A DNA stretch of 64,000 nt, taken from NCBI RefSeq assembly GCF_002837185.1, contig NZ_KZ477987.1, positions 124,001 through 188,000 of the forward strand. The letters are read 5' to 3'. Of the stretch, positions 1-9,025 are shown piece by piece. The first letter of the stretch is position 1. The number at the start of each line of letters is the position of its first letter. The notes under the pieces were generated by a model that was not told the origin of the DNA, searched no databases, and was given only the letters and a program-made list of their open reading frames with translations. Made by a program: the position numbers and the translations under genes. The stretch is from Pseudomonas fluorescens. GTDB taxonomy: Bacteria > Pseudomonadota > Gammaproteobacteria > Pseudomonadales > Pseudomonadaceae.

Positions 1-715
1 CGACTTCGCGCATCAGCGCCTGGTTCAACTGCTCGCTGCGTTGCCGGGCCTGCTGCAAATGTTCGATCAAGGCCTGGTTCTGGAAGCGTCGCAACAGACC
101 GCGCTGGATCAGGCGGTTGACCTGCCACGCCACCACACTCAACGACGCCAACAGGATCACACCGAGCACGCCCCAGCCCTGTTGCTGCGAGGTGCCGCTG
201 CAGAACAGATACACGATGACCGGCAACAGGCACGGCAAGGCGAAGGACACAAAGGCCCAGAGGCTTACGGCATACGCCACGCTGGCCGACAGCATCGCCG
301 CGCCGATCAGGCCGAACACCCAGGCCTGTTGCATGAAGCTGTCGGTGGGCACCAGGGCGATGGCGGCGATCGACAGGGTCAGGCCGCTGACCGCCGAGCC
401 GAGCATGAACATCCGGCGCCAGACAGGTTGGGCCTGACGGCTGGGCATGGCCGACTCAAAGGCCGCCACCTGAATGACCCGCATCGCCACAAGCGCCAGC
501 AACCAGACCAGCCAGAGGCTGTCGAGCAGGTATTGCGCAGGGTTCCACAGCAGCCAGGCGCACACCAGACCATTGACCAGCATCAACAGGGTCGGCACCA
601 ATGAGCCTTGATACAACAGGCGTGTCCGCTCGACCGCCATCTGGGTGGCGTAACGTTTGCGGATAACCTGCGCAGGCGCCGCCGAAGGGCCGAACAGGTC
701 AGTGTCAAAGGTCAT
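1..715 (-). CDS. Membrane sensor protein, N-terminal part (probable GGDEF-family signalling protein), cut by window edge
   Basis: The frame opens at ATG 713-715 and runs off the left edge with no stop, giving 238 codons. About 45 soluble residues are followed by six hydrophobic helices (about residues 45-190), then a charged helical linker rich in Gln, Arg and Glu (LQQARQRSEQLNQAL) that normally joins a membrane sensor to a C-terminal output domain. The output domain is outside the window. In P. aeruginosa the gene beside this uvrD homologue (PA5442 beside PA5443) encodes a GGDEF protein, so c-di-GMP signalling is likely by synteny; a histidine kinase output cannot be excluded from what is seen. 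Confidence 0.7.
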   Translation of the reverse strand, partial: MTFDTDLFGPSAAPAQVIRKRYATQMAVERTRLLYQGSLVPTLLMLVNGLVCAWLLWNPAQYLLDSLWLVWLLALVAMRVIQVAAFESAMPSRQAQPVWRRMFMLGSAVSGLTLSIAAIALVPTDSFMQQAWVFGLIGAAMLSASVAYAVSLWAFVSFALPCLLPVIVYLFCSGTSQQQGWGVLGVILLASLSVVAWQVNRLIQRGLLRRFQNQALIEHLQQARQRSEQLNQALMREV

Positions 716-980
716 AGGCAGTGTTCTTATAATGGTGAGCCCGAACGTCGACGGAGCATACACAAGCAAGCGCTCGGGCCAAACTGCTCCAGATCATAAA
801 AAACGCCCGGCCGTTGGGCGCAAAGCGCTGTTCCAGACAGCTTGAACGAGACGCCACGCGGGCTGTGGCGCATGACTGACCGGTCATCCGCACCCGACAG
901 AATGTTGCCCCGCAGGCGGTTTTCCGTCGGGCGCGTGGCATTGGGGTTTGCCCGTCTTCACCCGGCACCCTAGAATGCGC
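716..980 (-). promoter_or_regulatory. Structured leader of the sensor gene with an intrinsic-terminator hairpin
   Basis: On the minus strand the 265 bases before the sensor gene contain a GC-rich stretch (840-975) followed by a hairpin CGCCC/GGGCG (816-820 with 804-808) and six T residues (803-798), the form of an intrinsic terminator. No gene on the minus strand ends here, so the terminator sits inside the 5' leader of the gene at 715. This looks like transcription attenuation or a small RNA. From memory, a structured RNA class called Pseudomon-GGDEF was reported upstream of GGDEF genes in Pseudomonas; I cannot test the match. Confidence 0.45.
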
Positions 981-982
981 CG

Positions 983-3166
983 ATGCGCGATGATCTCTCC
1001 CTTTTGCTGAACTCCCTCAACGATGCCCAACGCCAGGCCGTAGCGGCCCCCGTTGGCCGTCAGTTGGTCCTGGCCGGTGCTGGCTCCGGTAAAACCCGAG
1101 TGCTGGTGCACCGTATCGCCTGGTTGATCCAGGTCGAGAACGCGTCGCCCCATTCCATCCTGTCGGTGACGTTCACCAACAAGGCTGCCGCCGAGATGCG
1201 CCATCGCATCGAGCAACTGATGGGCATCAGCCCGGCCGGCATGTGGGTCGGCACCTTCCACGGTCTGGCACACCGCCTGTTGCGGGCGCATTGGCAGGAA
1301 GCGGGGTTGGCCCAGACTTTCCAGATCCTCGACAGCGACGATCAGCAACGTCTGGTCAAGCGGGTGATCCGCGAGCTGGGCCTCGACGAGCAGCGTTGGC
1401 CGGCACGCCAGGCCCAGTGGTTTATCAACGGTCAGAAAGACGAAGGCCTGCGCCCGCAACATATCCAGGCCAGCGGCGATCTGTTCCTGGCCACCATGCG
1501 CAGCATCTATGAAGCCTACGAGGCGGCCTGCGCACGCGCCGGCGTGATCGACTTCTCCGAACTGCTGTTGCGTGCCCTCGACCTGTGGCGCGACAACCCC
1601 GGCTTGCTGGCCCATTACCAGAAGCGTTTCCGGCACGTTCTGGTGGACGAGTTCCAGGACACCAACGCCGTGCAGTACGCCTGGTTGCGCCTGCTGGCCA
1701 AGGGTGGCGACAGCCTGATGGTGGTGGGTGACGACGACCAGTCGATCTACGGCTGGCGCGGCGCGAAGATCGAGAACATCTATCAGTACTCCGAGGACTT
1801 CCCGGACGCGGTGACCATCCGCCTTGAGCAGAACTACCGCTCCACCGCCGGGATTCTAAAGGCCGCCAACGCCTTGATCGCCAACAACACCGGGCGCCTG
1901 GGCAAAGAGCTGTGGACCGACGGCGGCGAAGGCGAAGCGATCAACCTGTACGCCGCCTTCAATGAACACGATGAAGCGCGCTACGTGGTGGAAAGCATCG
2001 AAAGTGCGCTGAAAACCGGCCTTTCGCGCAGCGATATCGCCATTCTTTACCGCTCCAACGCCCAATCCCGCGTATTGGAAGAAGCCTTGTTGCGTGAACG
2101 CATCCCGTATCGCATCTACGGTGGCCAGCGCTTCTTCGAGCGTGCGGAAATCAAGAACGCCATGGCGTACCTGCGCTTGCTGGAAGGTCGGGGCAACGAC
2201 GCGGCGCTGGAGCGGGTGATCAATATCCCGGCCCGTGGCATCGGCGAAAAAACCGTCGAGGCCATTCGCGAACACGCCCGCCATGCCGATGTGTCGATGT
2301 GGGAGGCCATGCGCCTGCTCATCGCCAATAAAGGCCTGACAGGCCGCGCAGCCGGCGCACTGGGTGTGTTTGTCGAGTTGATCGAGAACCTTGCGGCCAA
2401 GTGCGCGGAGATGCCCCTGCATTTGATGACCCAGACCGTGATCGAACAGTCCGGGCTGATCGCCTACCACGAGGCCGAAAAAGGCGAAAAAGGCCAGGCA
2501 CGGGTAGAAAACCTCGAGGAACTGGTCAGCGCCGCCCGTGCGTTCGAAAACGCCGAGAACGAAGAGGACCTTACTCCGCTCGCCGCCTTCCTTGGCCATG
2601 CTTCGCTGGAGGCCGGGGACGCCCAGGCTGACGAGCATGAAGACAGCATCCAGCTGATGACCTTGCACAGTGCCAAGGGCCTGGAATTCCCGTATGTGTT
2701 TCTGGTGGGCATGGAAGAAGGCCTGTTCCCGCACAAGATGAGCCTGGAAGAGCCTGGCCGTCTTGAAGAAGAACGTCGCCTGGCCTACGTGGGTATTACC
2801 CGGGCCATGCAGAACCTGGTGATGACCTACGCCGAAACCCGACGCCTGTACGGCAGCGAGACCTACAACAAGGTGTCGCGCTTCGTACGTGAAGTGCCGA
2901 AGGGGCTGATCCAGGAAGTGCGCCTGTCCAACAGCGTCAGCCGCCCGTTCGGCGGTGGCCAGCAGCAGAACTCCAGCAACATGTTTGCCGGCTCCGAGAT
3001 TCCGCAAACCCCGTTCAGCCTGGGCCAGCAGGTCAAGCACGCGATCTTCGGCGAGGGCGTGATCCTCAACTTCGAAGGCGCCGGCGCCCAGGCGCGGGTG
3101 CAGGTGAACTTCGCCGAAGGCAGCAAGTGGCTGATGATGGGCTACGCCAAACTTGAGGCTGTCTGA
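983..3166 (+). CDS. uvrD: UvrD/Rep-family superfamily 1 DNA helicase (helicase II)
   Basis: 727 residues, the usual length of UvrD. It unwinds DNA 3'-5' in nucleotide excision repair and mismatch repair. Visible SF1A motifs: Walker A AGAGSGKT at residues 31-38, motif Ia TFTNKAAAEM near 63, motif II DEFQDT near 222, motif III GDDDQSIYGWRGA near 250, motif V TLHSAKGLEF near 558 and motif VI AYVGITRA near 600. The C-terminus (KHAIFGEGVILNFEG) is the UvrD C-terminal tail motif. The ATG at 983 follows a TAGAAT at 971-976. Core chromosomal gene with host-like codon use. Confidence 0.95.
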   Translation: MRDDLSLLLNSLNDAQRQAVAAPVGRQLVLAGAGSGKTRVLVHRIAWLIQVENASPHSILSVTFTNKAAAEMRHRIEQLMGISPAGMWVGTFHGLAHRLLRAHWQEAGLAQTFQILDSDDQQRLVKRVIRELGLDEQRWPARQAQWFINGQKDEGLRPQHIQASGDLFLATMRSIYEAYEAACARAGVIDFSELLLRALDLWRDNPGLLAHYQKRFRHVLVDEFQDTNAVQYAWLRLLAKGGDSLMVVGDDDQSIYGWRGAKIENIYQYSEDFPDAVTIRLEQNYRSTAGILKAANALIANNTGRLGKELWTDGGEGEAINLYAAFNEHDEARYVVESIESALKTGLSRSDIAILYRSNAQSRVLEEALLRERIPYRIYGGQRFFERAEIKNAMAYLRLLEGRGNDAALERVINIPARGIGEKTVEAIREHARHADVSMWEAMRLLIANKGLTGRAAGALGVFVELIENLAAKCAEMPLHLMTQTVIEQSGLIAYHEAEKGEKGQARVENLEELVSAARAFENAENEEDLTPLAAFLGHASLEAGDAQADEHEDSIQLMTLHSAKGLEFPYVFLVGMEEGLFPHKMSLEEPGRLEEERRLAYVGITRAMQNLVMTYAETRRLYGSETYNKVSRFVREVPKGLIQEVRLSNSVSRPFGGGQQQNSSNMFAGSEIPQTPFSLGQQVKHAIFGEGVILNFEGAGAQARVQVNFAEGSKWLMMGYAKLEAV

Positions 3167-3177
3167 AGTCTTCCCTC

Positions 3178-3279
3178 CTGTAGGAGCGAGCGTGCTCGCG
3201 AAGAACGTCCAGATAACGCGTTCATCCAGAATGCCCGCGTTATCGTTGACGATTTTCGCGAGCAAGCTCGCTCCTACAG
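3178..3279. repeat. REP pair (BIME), GTAGGAGCGAG type
   Basis: Inverted repeat CTGTAGGAGCGAGC at 3178 facing GCTCGCTCCTACAG ending at 3279, separated by about 75 bases. This is the common Pseudomonas REP doublet. The inner right part (GCGTTATCGTTGACGAT) is shared with the doublet at 4890-4988, so both are copies of one composite element. Confidence 0.85.
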
Positions 3280-3468
3280 AGAACCGTTCAACATGAAGGT
3301 TTTTGGCCTACCCTTGTTTTTAGTAAGGGCGGGCCAATATCTGTAATAAGTCCTACAGACCATTCCGAATCAGTCCTACGCAAAAGCCCGAAACATTATG
3401 TCGCTAGCCACTGTCACGACACCTGTGCAACATGGCGCGCGTGCAATCCACAAATGGGAATTCCCTTT

Positions 3469-4338
3469 ATGAAACGTTTTCTTAGCATCGCCATGGCGTT
3501 GTGCATCGGCTTGACAATGAGCCTCGACGCCAACGCCAAACGCTTCGGCGGCGGCAAGAGCATGGGCTCGGCGCCGACTCACCAGACCAGTCAGATGGCT
3601 CCATCCGCCGGTGCCGGCGGTGCTGCAGCGACTGCGGGCGCAGCCGGTGCCGCTGGTGCCGCGGCCAAGGCCGGCGGTGCTTCGCGCTGGTTGGGCCCAT
3701 TGGCCGGCATCGCCGCCGGTGGCCTGCTCGCGTCCATGTTCATGGGCGGCGGCTTCCAGGGCATGCAGATCTTCGACATCCTGATCCTGGCGGTCATTGC
3801 CTTCGTGATCTTCCGCTTTATCGCCGCCCGTCGTCGCAAGCAGCAGGAGCACCTGGCTCCGGCCGGCGCGCCGATGCAGCGTGAAGTGTTCGAGCAAAAA
3901 CCCGCCATGGGGTCGATCTTCGGCGGTTCGGCAGCCCCTGCTGCCGCCCGTCCGGTAATCAACGCGCCGGCGTGGTTCAACGAAGAGCGTTTCGTCGAAG
4001 CGGCCCGCAACCACTTCCAGTCCCTGCAGCAACACTGGGACGCCAACGAAATGGACAAGATCGCCGAGTTCGTGACCCCGCAACTGCTGGAGTTCCTCAA
4101 GCGCGAACGTGCTGACCTGGGTGACGGCTTCCAGTCGACCTATATCGACGACCTGCGCGTACAGCTGGAAGGTGTGGATGATCGCGCCGACAAGACCATC
4201 GCCACCCTGACCTTCAGCGGCGTGTCGAAGACCTCGCGTTTCGACCAGGGCGAAGTGTTCAGCGAAAGCTGGAACATGGAACGTCCGCAGGGCGAAAACC
4301 AGCCATGGCTGGTCGCCGGTATCCGCCAGAACGGCTGA
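3469..4338 (+). CDS. Tim44-like domain protein, exported
   Basis: 289 residues from ATG 3469; an upstream in-frame ATG at 3454 would put charged residues before the signal and is less likely. Order: signal peptide (about 1-23, cleavage after DANA), Gly/Ala/Ser-rich low-complexity segment (about 25-75), one transmembrane helix (about 100-120), then a C-terminal Tim44-like/MBA1 fold from about residue 170 (AWFNEERFVEAARNHFQSLQ). The Tim44-like domain is thought to bind protein or membrane surfaces; the bacterial role is not established. A good terminator follows. Confidence 0.8.
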   Translation: MKRFLSIAMALCIGLTMSLDANAKRFGGGKSMGSAPTHQTSQMAPSAGAGGAAATAGAAGAAGAAAKAGGASRWLGPLAGIAAGGLLASMFMGGGFQGMQIFDILILAVIAFVIFRFIAARRRKQQEHLAPAGAPMQREVFEQKPAMGSIFGGSAAPAAARPVINAPAWFNEERFVEAARNHFQSLQQHWDANEMDKIAEFVTPQLLEFLKRERADLGDGFQSTYIDDLRVQLEGVDDRADKTIATLTFSGVSKTSRFDQGEVFSESWNMERPQGENQPWLVAGIRQNG

Positions 4339-4370
4339 AACCCGCACGCTTAAGCAAGTGGTAACAAAAA

Positions 4371-4394
4371 CCCCGGACATGTTCCGGGGTTTTC
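4371..4394 (+). terminator. Intrinsic terminator after the Tim44-like gene
   Basis: Perfect 7-bp stem CCCCGGA / TCCGGGG with loop CATGT, followed by TTTTCT and preceded by five A residues, so it can work in both directions. Confidence 0.85.
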
Positions 4395-4474
4395 TATTTC
4401 ACGGTTGCACTTATAGCGAGCTACTGTATAAAACGCCCCTATAAAACGCGCCATCTAGCAAGAGGATCCCGGCC

Positions 4475-4882
4475 GTGGAAGAAATCATCGAACAACTGCG
4501 TGAAGCCAACGAACCGGTCCCGGTTCCTTTGGAGCTGCCTGACGAAGACCAACTGGTGGAAATCGAAGAACAACTGTTCATCGACATTCCCTTCGTGTTC
4601 CGCGAATTCCTGCTGACCGTCAGCGACGTGGTCTACGGCAGCCTCGAGCCGGTGACCGTCACCGACCCGCAGTCCCACACGTATCTGCCGGACGTTGCCG
4701 CCAACGCCTGGGACGCCGGTGTTGACCGCAGCCTGATCCCGATCTGCCAGGACGGCGACGACTACTACTGCGTCGAAGAAGACGGCACCGTGGTGCTGTG
4801 GTCCGCCGAGGAAGAACTGGTTCAGGAAGAAACCTGGGAATCGGTGTGGCACTGGGCGCGGGACGTCTGGCTGGAAAGCTGA
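4475..4882 (+). CDS. SMI1/KNR4 (SUKH) family protein
   Basis: 135 residues, strongly acidic. It has the SUKH pattern: N-terminal helix ending in PEDE-like acids, IEEQLFIDIPFVFREFLLTVSDVVYG in the first third, and a Trp-rich tail (EETWESVWHWARDVW). SUKH proteins often serve as immunity proteins against contact-dependent toxins, but this copy sits next to the Tim44-like gene with no toxin gene nearby and looks like a conserved Pseudomonas housekeeping version. Start ATG 4475 follows AAGAGGATC. The biological role is unknown. Confidence 0.75.
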   Translation: MEEIIEQLREANEPVPVPLELPDEDQLVEIEEQLFIDIPFVFREFLLTVSDVVYGSLEPVTVTDPQSHTYLPDVAANAWDAGVDRSLIPICQDGDDYYCVEEDGTVVLWSAEEELVQEETWESVWHWARDVWLES

Positions 4883-4889
4883 GCCTCTT

Positions 4890-4988
4890 GTAGGAGTCGG
4901 GCTTGCTCGCGAAAAACCTGGGCGCGACACTGGGTGTCAGGTTTCCCGCGTTATCGTTGACGATCTTCGCGAGCAAGCTCGCTCCTAC
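4890..4988. repeat. REP pair (BIME), GTAGGAGCGAG type
   Basis: Left arm TGTAGGAGTCGGGCTTGCTC, right arm GCGAGCAAGCTCGCTCCTAC. Shares the internal GCGTTATCGTTGACGAT block with the doublet at 3178-3279. It lies between convergent genes. Confidence 0.85.
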
Positions 4989-6754
4989 TGCGTATCCTTG
5001 TGGTTATCCTTGTGGTTATCCAGCGTCTCCAGCAAGGCCACCTGCATCCGCGTATGCACGCGGATGAACCAGCGCCAGAGCACGGCCGCCACCGCCGCCG
5101 TGACCACCGCAATCAGCACCAGCAACTTGTTGGTCGGCAGAATACTGGCCGACAAGGCTGCCAACAGCAGGAAGATCACCAACAGCGACAGAATGGGGAT
5201 CAGTTCCGCGATCACCCGCCGCACACGCTGGGTATGCCGCCCGGCCATTTCCGGCTTCACACTCATCTCCGCCAGCAACATCGACAGCGCCTTGAGCTTG
5301 CGGTACGCCGCGATCAAAAACGGCAGCGACAACAGCAGTGCCCCACCCCAGATCAACGCCTTCTGCCAACTTTGATCGCTGATCCAGCCTTCCAGATACC
5401 CTCCGATGCGCGCCGCGAAAAAGCTGCCGGCGAAGAAGATCGCAATCACCAGCGCCAGGTTCACTCCCACTTGCAGCACGATCTTGCGGATCATCGACGC
5501 CAGCATGGCGCCTTCGCCTTGAGGCTGAATACTGCGCAGCCATTCGCCATACATTGCGAATACCCGGCTCATGCGCTGGGGCATCACGGCGGCAATTTTC
5601 AATGACAGCGGGTCGGCGCCGCGGATCAGGTAAGGGGTGAGCAACGTCGTTATCGCCGAAACCGCCACCGCCACCGGATACAGAAAGTCGCTGGTGACCT
5701 GCAGAGTCATCCCCAGCGCCGCGATGATGAAAGAGAATTCGCCAATCTGTGACAGGCCCATGCCCATCCGCAACGAGGTGCGACCATCATTGCCGGCGAT
5801 AAACGCGCCCAGCCCGCAAGACAGCATCTTGCCCAGCACCACGGCCACGGTAATGACCGCAATCGGCCAGGCGTACTGCAGCAGAATTTGCGGGTCGATC
5901 ATCAAGCCGATGGCGACAAAGAAAATCGCGCTGAACATGTCGCGAACCGGTTCGATCAGGCGCTCGATTTTAATCAGTTGGCGTGATTCGGCCATGATCG
6001 CGCCGATCAGGAAGGCCCCCAGCACCATGCTGTATTCGAGCTTGACCACCAGCAGGCAGAAGCCGAAACACAGGCCCAGTACCGTGATCAGCAGCATCTC
6101 GTTGCTTTCGAACCTGGCCACGTAGGCCAGCAGGCGCGGCACCAGCAAAATACCGATCACCAGCGCAACAATCATGAACAGCGACAGCTTGCCCACGGTG
6201 GAAAACACCTCGCCGGAGCTGACCGTGCCGCTGACGGCGATGCTCGACAGCAAGGCAATGATGCCGATCCCCAGGATGTCCTCGACGATCAGCACGCCGA
6301 ATATCAGCTGGGCGAAACGCTGGTTCTTCATCTTCAGGTCATTGAGCGCCTTGACGATGATGGTGGTTGAGGAAATCGCCAGGATCGCGCCGAGAAACAA
6401 CGAGTCCATGGTGTTCCAGTCGAACCATTGACCGATCTCGTAGCCGATCCAGATCATCAGGATGATTTCCAGGAACGCCGCGATAAACGCCGTGGCGCCC
6501 ACCTTGAACAGCTTGCGCAGGCTGAACTCCAGGCCCAGGCAGAACATCAGGAAGATCACCCCGAGTTCGGCCAGGGTCTTGATCGTGTCTTCATCGTGAA
6601 TCAGGCCGAACGGCGGCGTGTGGGGGCCGATGATGAAACCGGCGACGATGTAGCCCAGCACCACCGGCTGCTTGAGGCGATGAAACAGGATGGTGACCAC
6701 CCCCGCCACCAGCATGATCACGGCCAAGTCCTGGATAAAGCTGATGGCGTGCAT
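4985..6754 (-). CDS. CPA2-family monovalent cation:proton antiporter
   Basis: 589 residues from ATG 6752-6754, preceded by AAGGAG five bases upstream; an in-frame ORF extends to 6943 but lacks a ribosome site and adds a basic non-conserved stretch. Inner-membrane exchanger of K+ or Na+ for H+. Twelve or so membrane helices fill residues 5-390 (LGVIFLMFCLGLEFSLRKL is the typical CPA2 helix), and SSTTIIVKALND is the conserved discontinuous-helix region. The C-terminal part has four more helices (about 440-570) in place of a TrkA-N domain, so it is not classical KefB/KefC. Cation specificity cannot be read from the sequence. Confidence 0.85.
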   Translation of the reverse strand: MHAISFIQDLAVIMLVAGVVTILFHRLKQPVVLGYIVAGFIIGPHTPPFGLIHDEDTIKTLAELGVIFLMFCLGLEFSLRKLFKVGATAFIAAFLEIILMIWIGYEIGQWFDWNTMDSLFLGAILAISSTTIIVKALNDLKMKNQRFAQLIFGVLIVEDILGIGIIALLSSIAVSGTVSSGEVFSTVGKLSLFMIVALVIGILLVPRLLAYVARFESNEMLLITVLGLCFGFCLLVVKLEYSMVLGAFLIGAIMAESRQLIKIERLIEPVRDMFSAIFFVAIGLMIDPQILLQYAWPIAVITVAVVLGKMLSCGLGAFIAGNDGRTSLRMGMGLSQIGEFSFIIAALGMTLQVTSDFLYPVAVAVSAITTLLTPYLIRGADPLSLKIAAVMPQRMSRVFAMYGEWLRSIQPQGEGAMLASMIRKIVLQVGVNLALVIAIFFAGSFFAARIGGYLEGWISDQSWQKALIWGGALLLSLPFLIAAYRKLKALSMLLAEMSVKPEMAGRHTQRVRRVIAELIPILSLLVIFLLLAALSASILPTNKLLVLIAVVTAAVAAVLWRWFIRVHTRMQVALLETLDNHKDNHKDTQ

Positions 6755-7028
6755 GGCGTGGGGCTCCTTGAAATTGCTGGCGGTTTCCACTTCCCGCGCG
6801 CGCAGCCGCTGAAAGAAAAGTCTGCCGTGACCGTAAGAAATGCCCATAGAGGCGCGTTTGAAGGTTAACACTGCGACTTCCGCCGGAAAGCCGGTGCAAT
6901 ATATGGAAACAGATCGGCGCGGGCGTGACGGCAAGCCGCCCACCGGCGTCCCGTTAGGGATGGCTGCAAAGCTCCCAGCACCCGCAGAGGTGCCCTACCC
7001 AACCAATGCCTAAACCCGTGAGTGTGCT

Positions 7029-7514
7029 ATGGAACCCGGAAACGCCCAGCTGTCGATGACGGTATTGATGACCCCTGACATGGCCAATTTCTCAGGCAAT
7101 GTCCACGGCGGCACGCTGCTCAAGTACCTCGACGAAGTGGCGTACGCGTGCGCCAGCCGTTATGCCGGCCGCTATGTGGTCACGCTGTCGGTGGACCAGG
7201 TGATTTTCCGCGAGCCGATCCATGTCGGCGAACTGGTGACCTTTCTCGCGTCGGTCAACTACACCGGCAACACCTCGATGGAAGTGGGCATCAAGGTAGT
7301 GACCGAGAACATTCGCGAGCGCTCGGTGCGTCATACCAACAGTTGCTTCTTCACCATGGTAGCGGTGGACGACCAGCGCAAACCGGCCGCCGTCCCCCCC
7401 TTGCAGCCGCAGAACAGCGAAGACAAGCGCCGCTTCGTGCAGGCCCAGCAGCGTCGGCAGATTCGCCAGGAACTGGAAAAGCGTTACCAGGAAATCAAGG
7501 CCGACGCGCCCTGA
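7029..7514 (+). CDS. Acyl-CoA thioesterase, hot-dog fold (YciA/BFIT type)
   Basis: 161 residues. Hydrolyses acyl-CoA to fatty acid and CoA in the cytoplasm. The hot-dog core is clear: MANFSGNVHGGTLLKYLDEVAY with the active-site Asp in the D-E pair, then SVDQVIFREPIHVGELVTFLASV and a second TSMEVGIKV strand. Divergent from the antiporter gene, with 274 bases between them for two promoters. A REP doublet lies just downstream. Physiological substrate unknown. Confidence 0.85.
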   Translation: MEPGNAQLSMTVLMTPDMANFSGNVHGGTLLKYLDEVAYACASRYAGRYVVTLSVDQVIFREPIHVGELVTFLASVNYTGNTSMEVGIKVVTENIRERSVRHTNSCFFTMVAVDDQRKPAAVPPLQPQNSEDKRRFVQAQQRRQIRQELEKRYQEIKADAP

Positions 7515-7539
7515 GTCCAGATCTGCGAACCCAATCAAA

Positions 7540-7628
7540 TGTGGGAGGGGGCTTGCCCCCGATAGCGGTTTTTCAGCCAAACAGATGGCGGCTGATATAT
7601 CGCAATCGGGGGCAAGCCCCCTCCCACA
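7540..7628. repeat. REP pair, GTGGGAGGGGGCTTGCCCCC type
   Basis: Arms TGTGGGAGGGGGCTTGCC and GGCAAGCCCCCTCCCACA, inverted, about 45 bases between them. Convergent gene ends on both sides. Confidence 0.9.
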
Positions 7629-7639
7629 TGGGTTTGTAT

Positions 7640-8512
7640 TTACAGGCTGATCGGCGTCGCCTCAAAGCGTACGCGAGGATGGGCAATACGATCCTGCGCC
7701 CGCACCAGTTCCAGTTCATAACTGGCGCAGGCCTGGGTCTCCAGCAGCACCTCATGCACCGCCGCCGCTGTGAACTCGAAAGCCGCCACCAGGCTATCGC
7801 CCAACAGCACCCGCGCCAGGAACAGCCCCGACGTCAGGTCCCCCACACCCACCGGCTGGCGCGGAAATGCCAGGAGCGGCCTGCGCAAGTGCCAACTGCC
7901 CTCGGCCGTCACCAGCAGCATCTCGAAGCCGTCCGGCAGTTTGCCCGGGTAATCCAGATGCTTGACCAGCACCGCCTTCGGCCCGCGCGCCAGCAGGGCC
8001 TTGGCCATCGCCAGGCAATCGAACAGCGATTGCGGCTTGCGCCCGGCAAAGCTGTCCAGCTCCAGTTGGTTAGGGCACAGGAAATCCGCCATGGCCGCAG
8101 CCTCGTTCAGCAGGAAATCACTGACTTCCTGGGGCACGATGCAGCCCTTTTCCGGATGGCCCATCACCGGGTCGCACAGGTACATCGCCTTGGGATTGAG
8201 CGCTTTTATACGCGCCACGCCACTCAGAATGGCGCGCCCCTGATCCGCGCTGCCCAGATAGCCGGACAGCACCGCATCGCAGTTACCCAGCTCGCCGATC
8301 GCCGCGATACCTTCCACCAGTGCTGGAATTTGCTGCGGCGCCAGCACTTCGCCCGCCCAGTGGCCATACTGTGTGTGGTTGGAGAACTGCACCGTGTTGA
8401 GCGGCCATACGTTCACCCCGACCCGCTGCATGGGGAACACGGCGGCGCTGTTTCCGGCATGGCCAAAGACCACATGAGACTGGATCGCAAGCAGATGGGG
8501 TGTACGTTTCAT
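7640..8512 (-). CDS. pdxY: Pyridoxal kinase PdxY
   Basis: 290 residues, normal for PdxY. Phosphorylates pyridoxal to pyridoxal 5'-phosphate in the vitamin B6 salvage path. Ribokinase-fold features: N-terminal [23 protein letters not shown] and [14 protein letters not shown] (substrate side), the DPVMGH loop, and the anion-hole motif [10 protein letters not shown] with catalytic Asp near residue 221. Start chosen at ATG 8510-8512 (MKRTPH) because family members begin there; an ATG five codons upstream is possible. Confidence 0.92.
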   Translation of the reverse strand: MKRTPHLLAIQSHVVFGHAGNSAAVFPMQRVGVNVWPLNTVQFSNHTQYGHWAGEVLAPQQIPALVEGIAAIGELGNCDAVLSGYLGSADQGRAILSGVARIKALNPKAMYLCDPVMGHPEKGCIVPQEVSDFLLNEAAAMADFLCPNQLELDSFAGRKPQSLFDCLAMAKALLARGPKAVLVKHLDYPGKLPDGFEMLLVTAEGSWHLRRPLLAFPRQPVGVGDLTSGLFLARVLLGDSLVAAFEFTAAAVHEVLLETQACASYELELVRAQDRIAHPRVRFEATPISL

Positions 8513-8629
8513 GCAGGAGATTTCCATAAAGCCGTTGAAATTCTGGCCGCGCAGTATGCGACTAAACGCAGCCTGTACGACAGACCGGCGACACAGTTAA
8601 GCTGCGCTCACTTTGTTGGAGTTCATGGA

Positions 8630-9025
8630 ATGCTGACCCTGGGAAACATGTTCGTGTTGATGCTGCTGGCGACCGGCGCCGCTTGGGTCTGGCACAACCA
8701 TGGCCTGCGCGAGCGGGCGCTGGAGCGGGTCAAGCAGCACTGCGCCAAGCTCGACATCGAACTGCTCGACGGCGCGGTGGCGTTGAAACGCATCGGTTTC
8801 GTGAAGGATGCCAGTGGTCGGCGCCGCCTGGCGCGCGTCTACAATTTCGAGTTCACCGTGACGGGCGAGGCTCGCCACAGCGGCACCATCACCCAATTTG
8901 GCGCTCACAGCGCGCAGATCGAACTGGCGCCCTACCCGTTCGAAGCCAAGGAGCCGCTGCCCAGCGCCGAGGTCATCGAACTGAGCCAGTGGCGCCAGGA
9001 TCACGCCACCAAGAACCGTCAGTAA
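8630..9025 (+). CDS. DUF3301 protein, single membrane helix
   Basis: 131 residues from ATG 8630, with TTGGAG eight bases upstream. One N-terminal membrane helix (MFVLMLLATGAAWVW), then a cytoplasmic or periplasmic region with HGLRERALERVKQHCAKLDIELLDGAVAL and RRLARVYNFEFT, which is the DUF3301 pattern conserved in gamma-proteobacteria. Function unknown. Its end overlaps the convergent GTPase gene by seven bases. Confidence 0.8.
   Translation: MLTLGNMFVLMLLATGAAWVWHNHGLRERALERVKQHCAKLDIELLDGAVALKRIGFVKDASGRRRLARVYNFEFTVTGEARHSGTITQFGAHSAQIELAPYPFEAKEPLPSAEVIELSQWRQDHATKNRQ

Noticed and set aside
1856..3265. Long antisense frame over uvrD
   Set aside because: It is a GC-rich shadow of uvrD and would run through a REP element; no ribosome site.
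3376..4380. 334-codon frame opposite the Tim44-like gene
   Set aside because: Shadow frame; the plus strand has a signal peptide, conserved domain and terminator.
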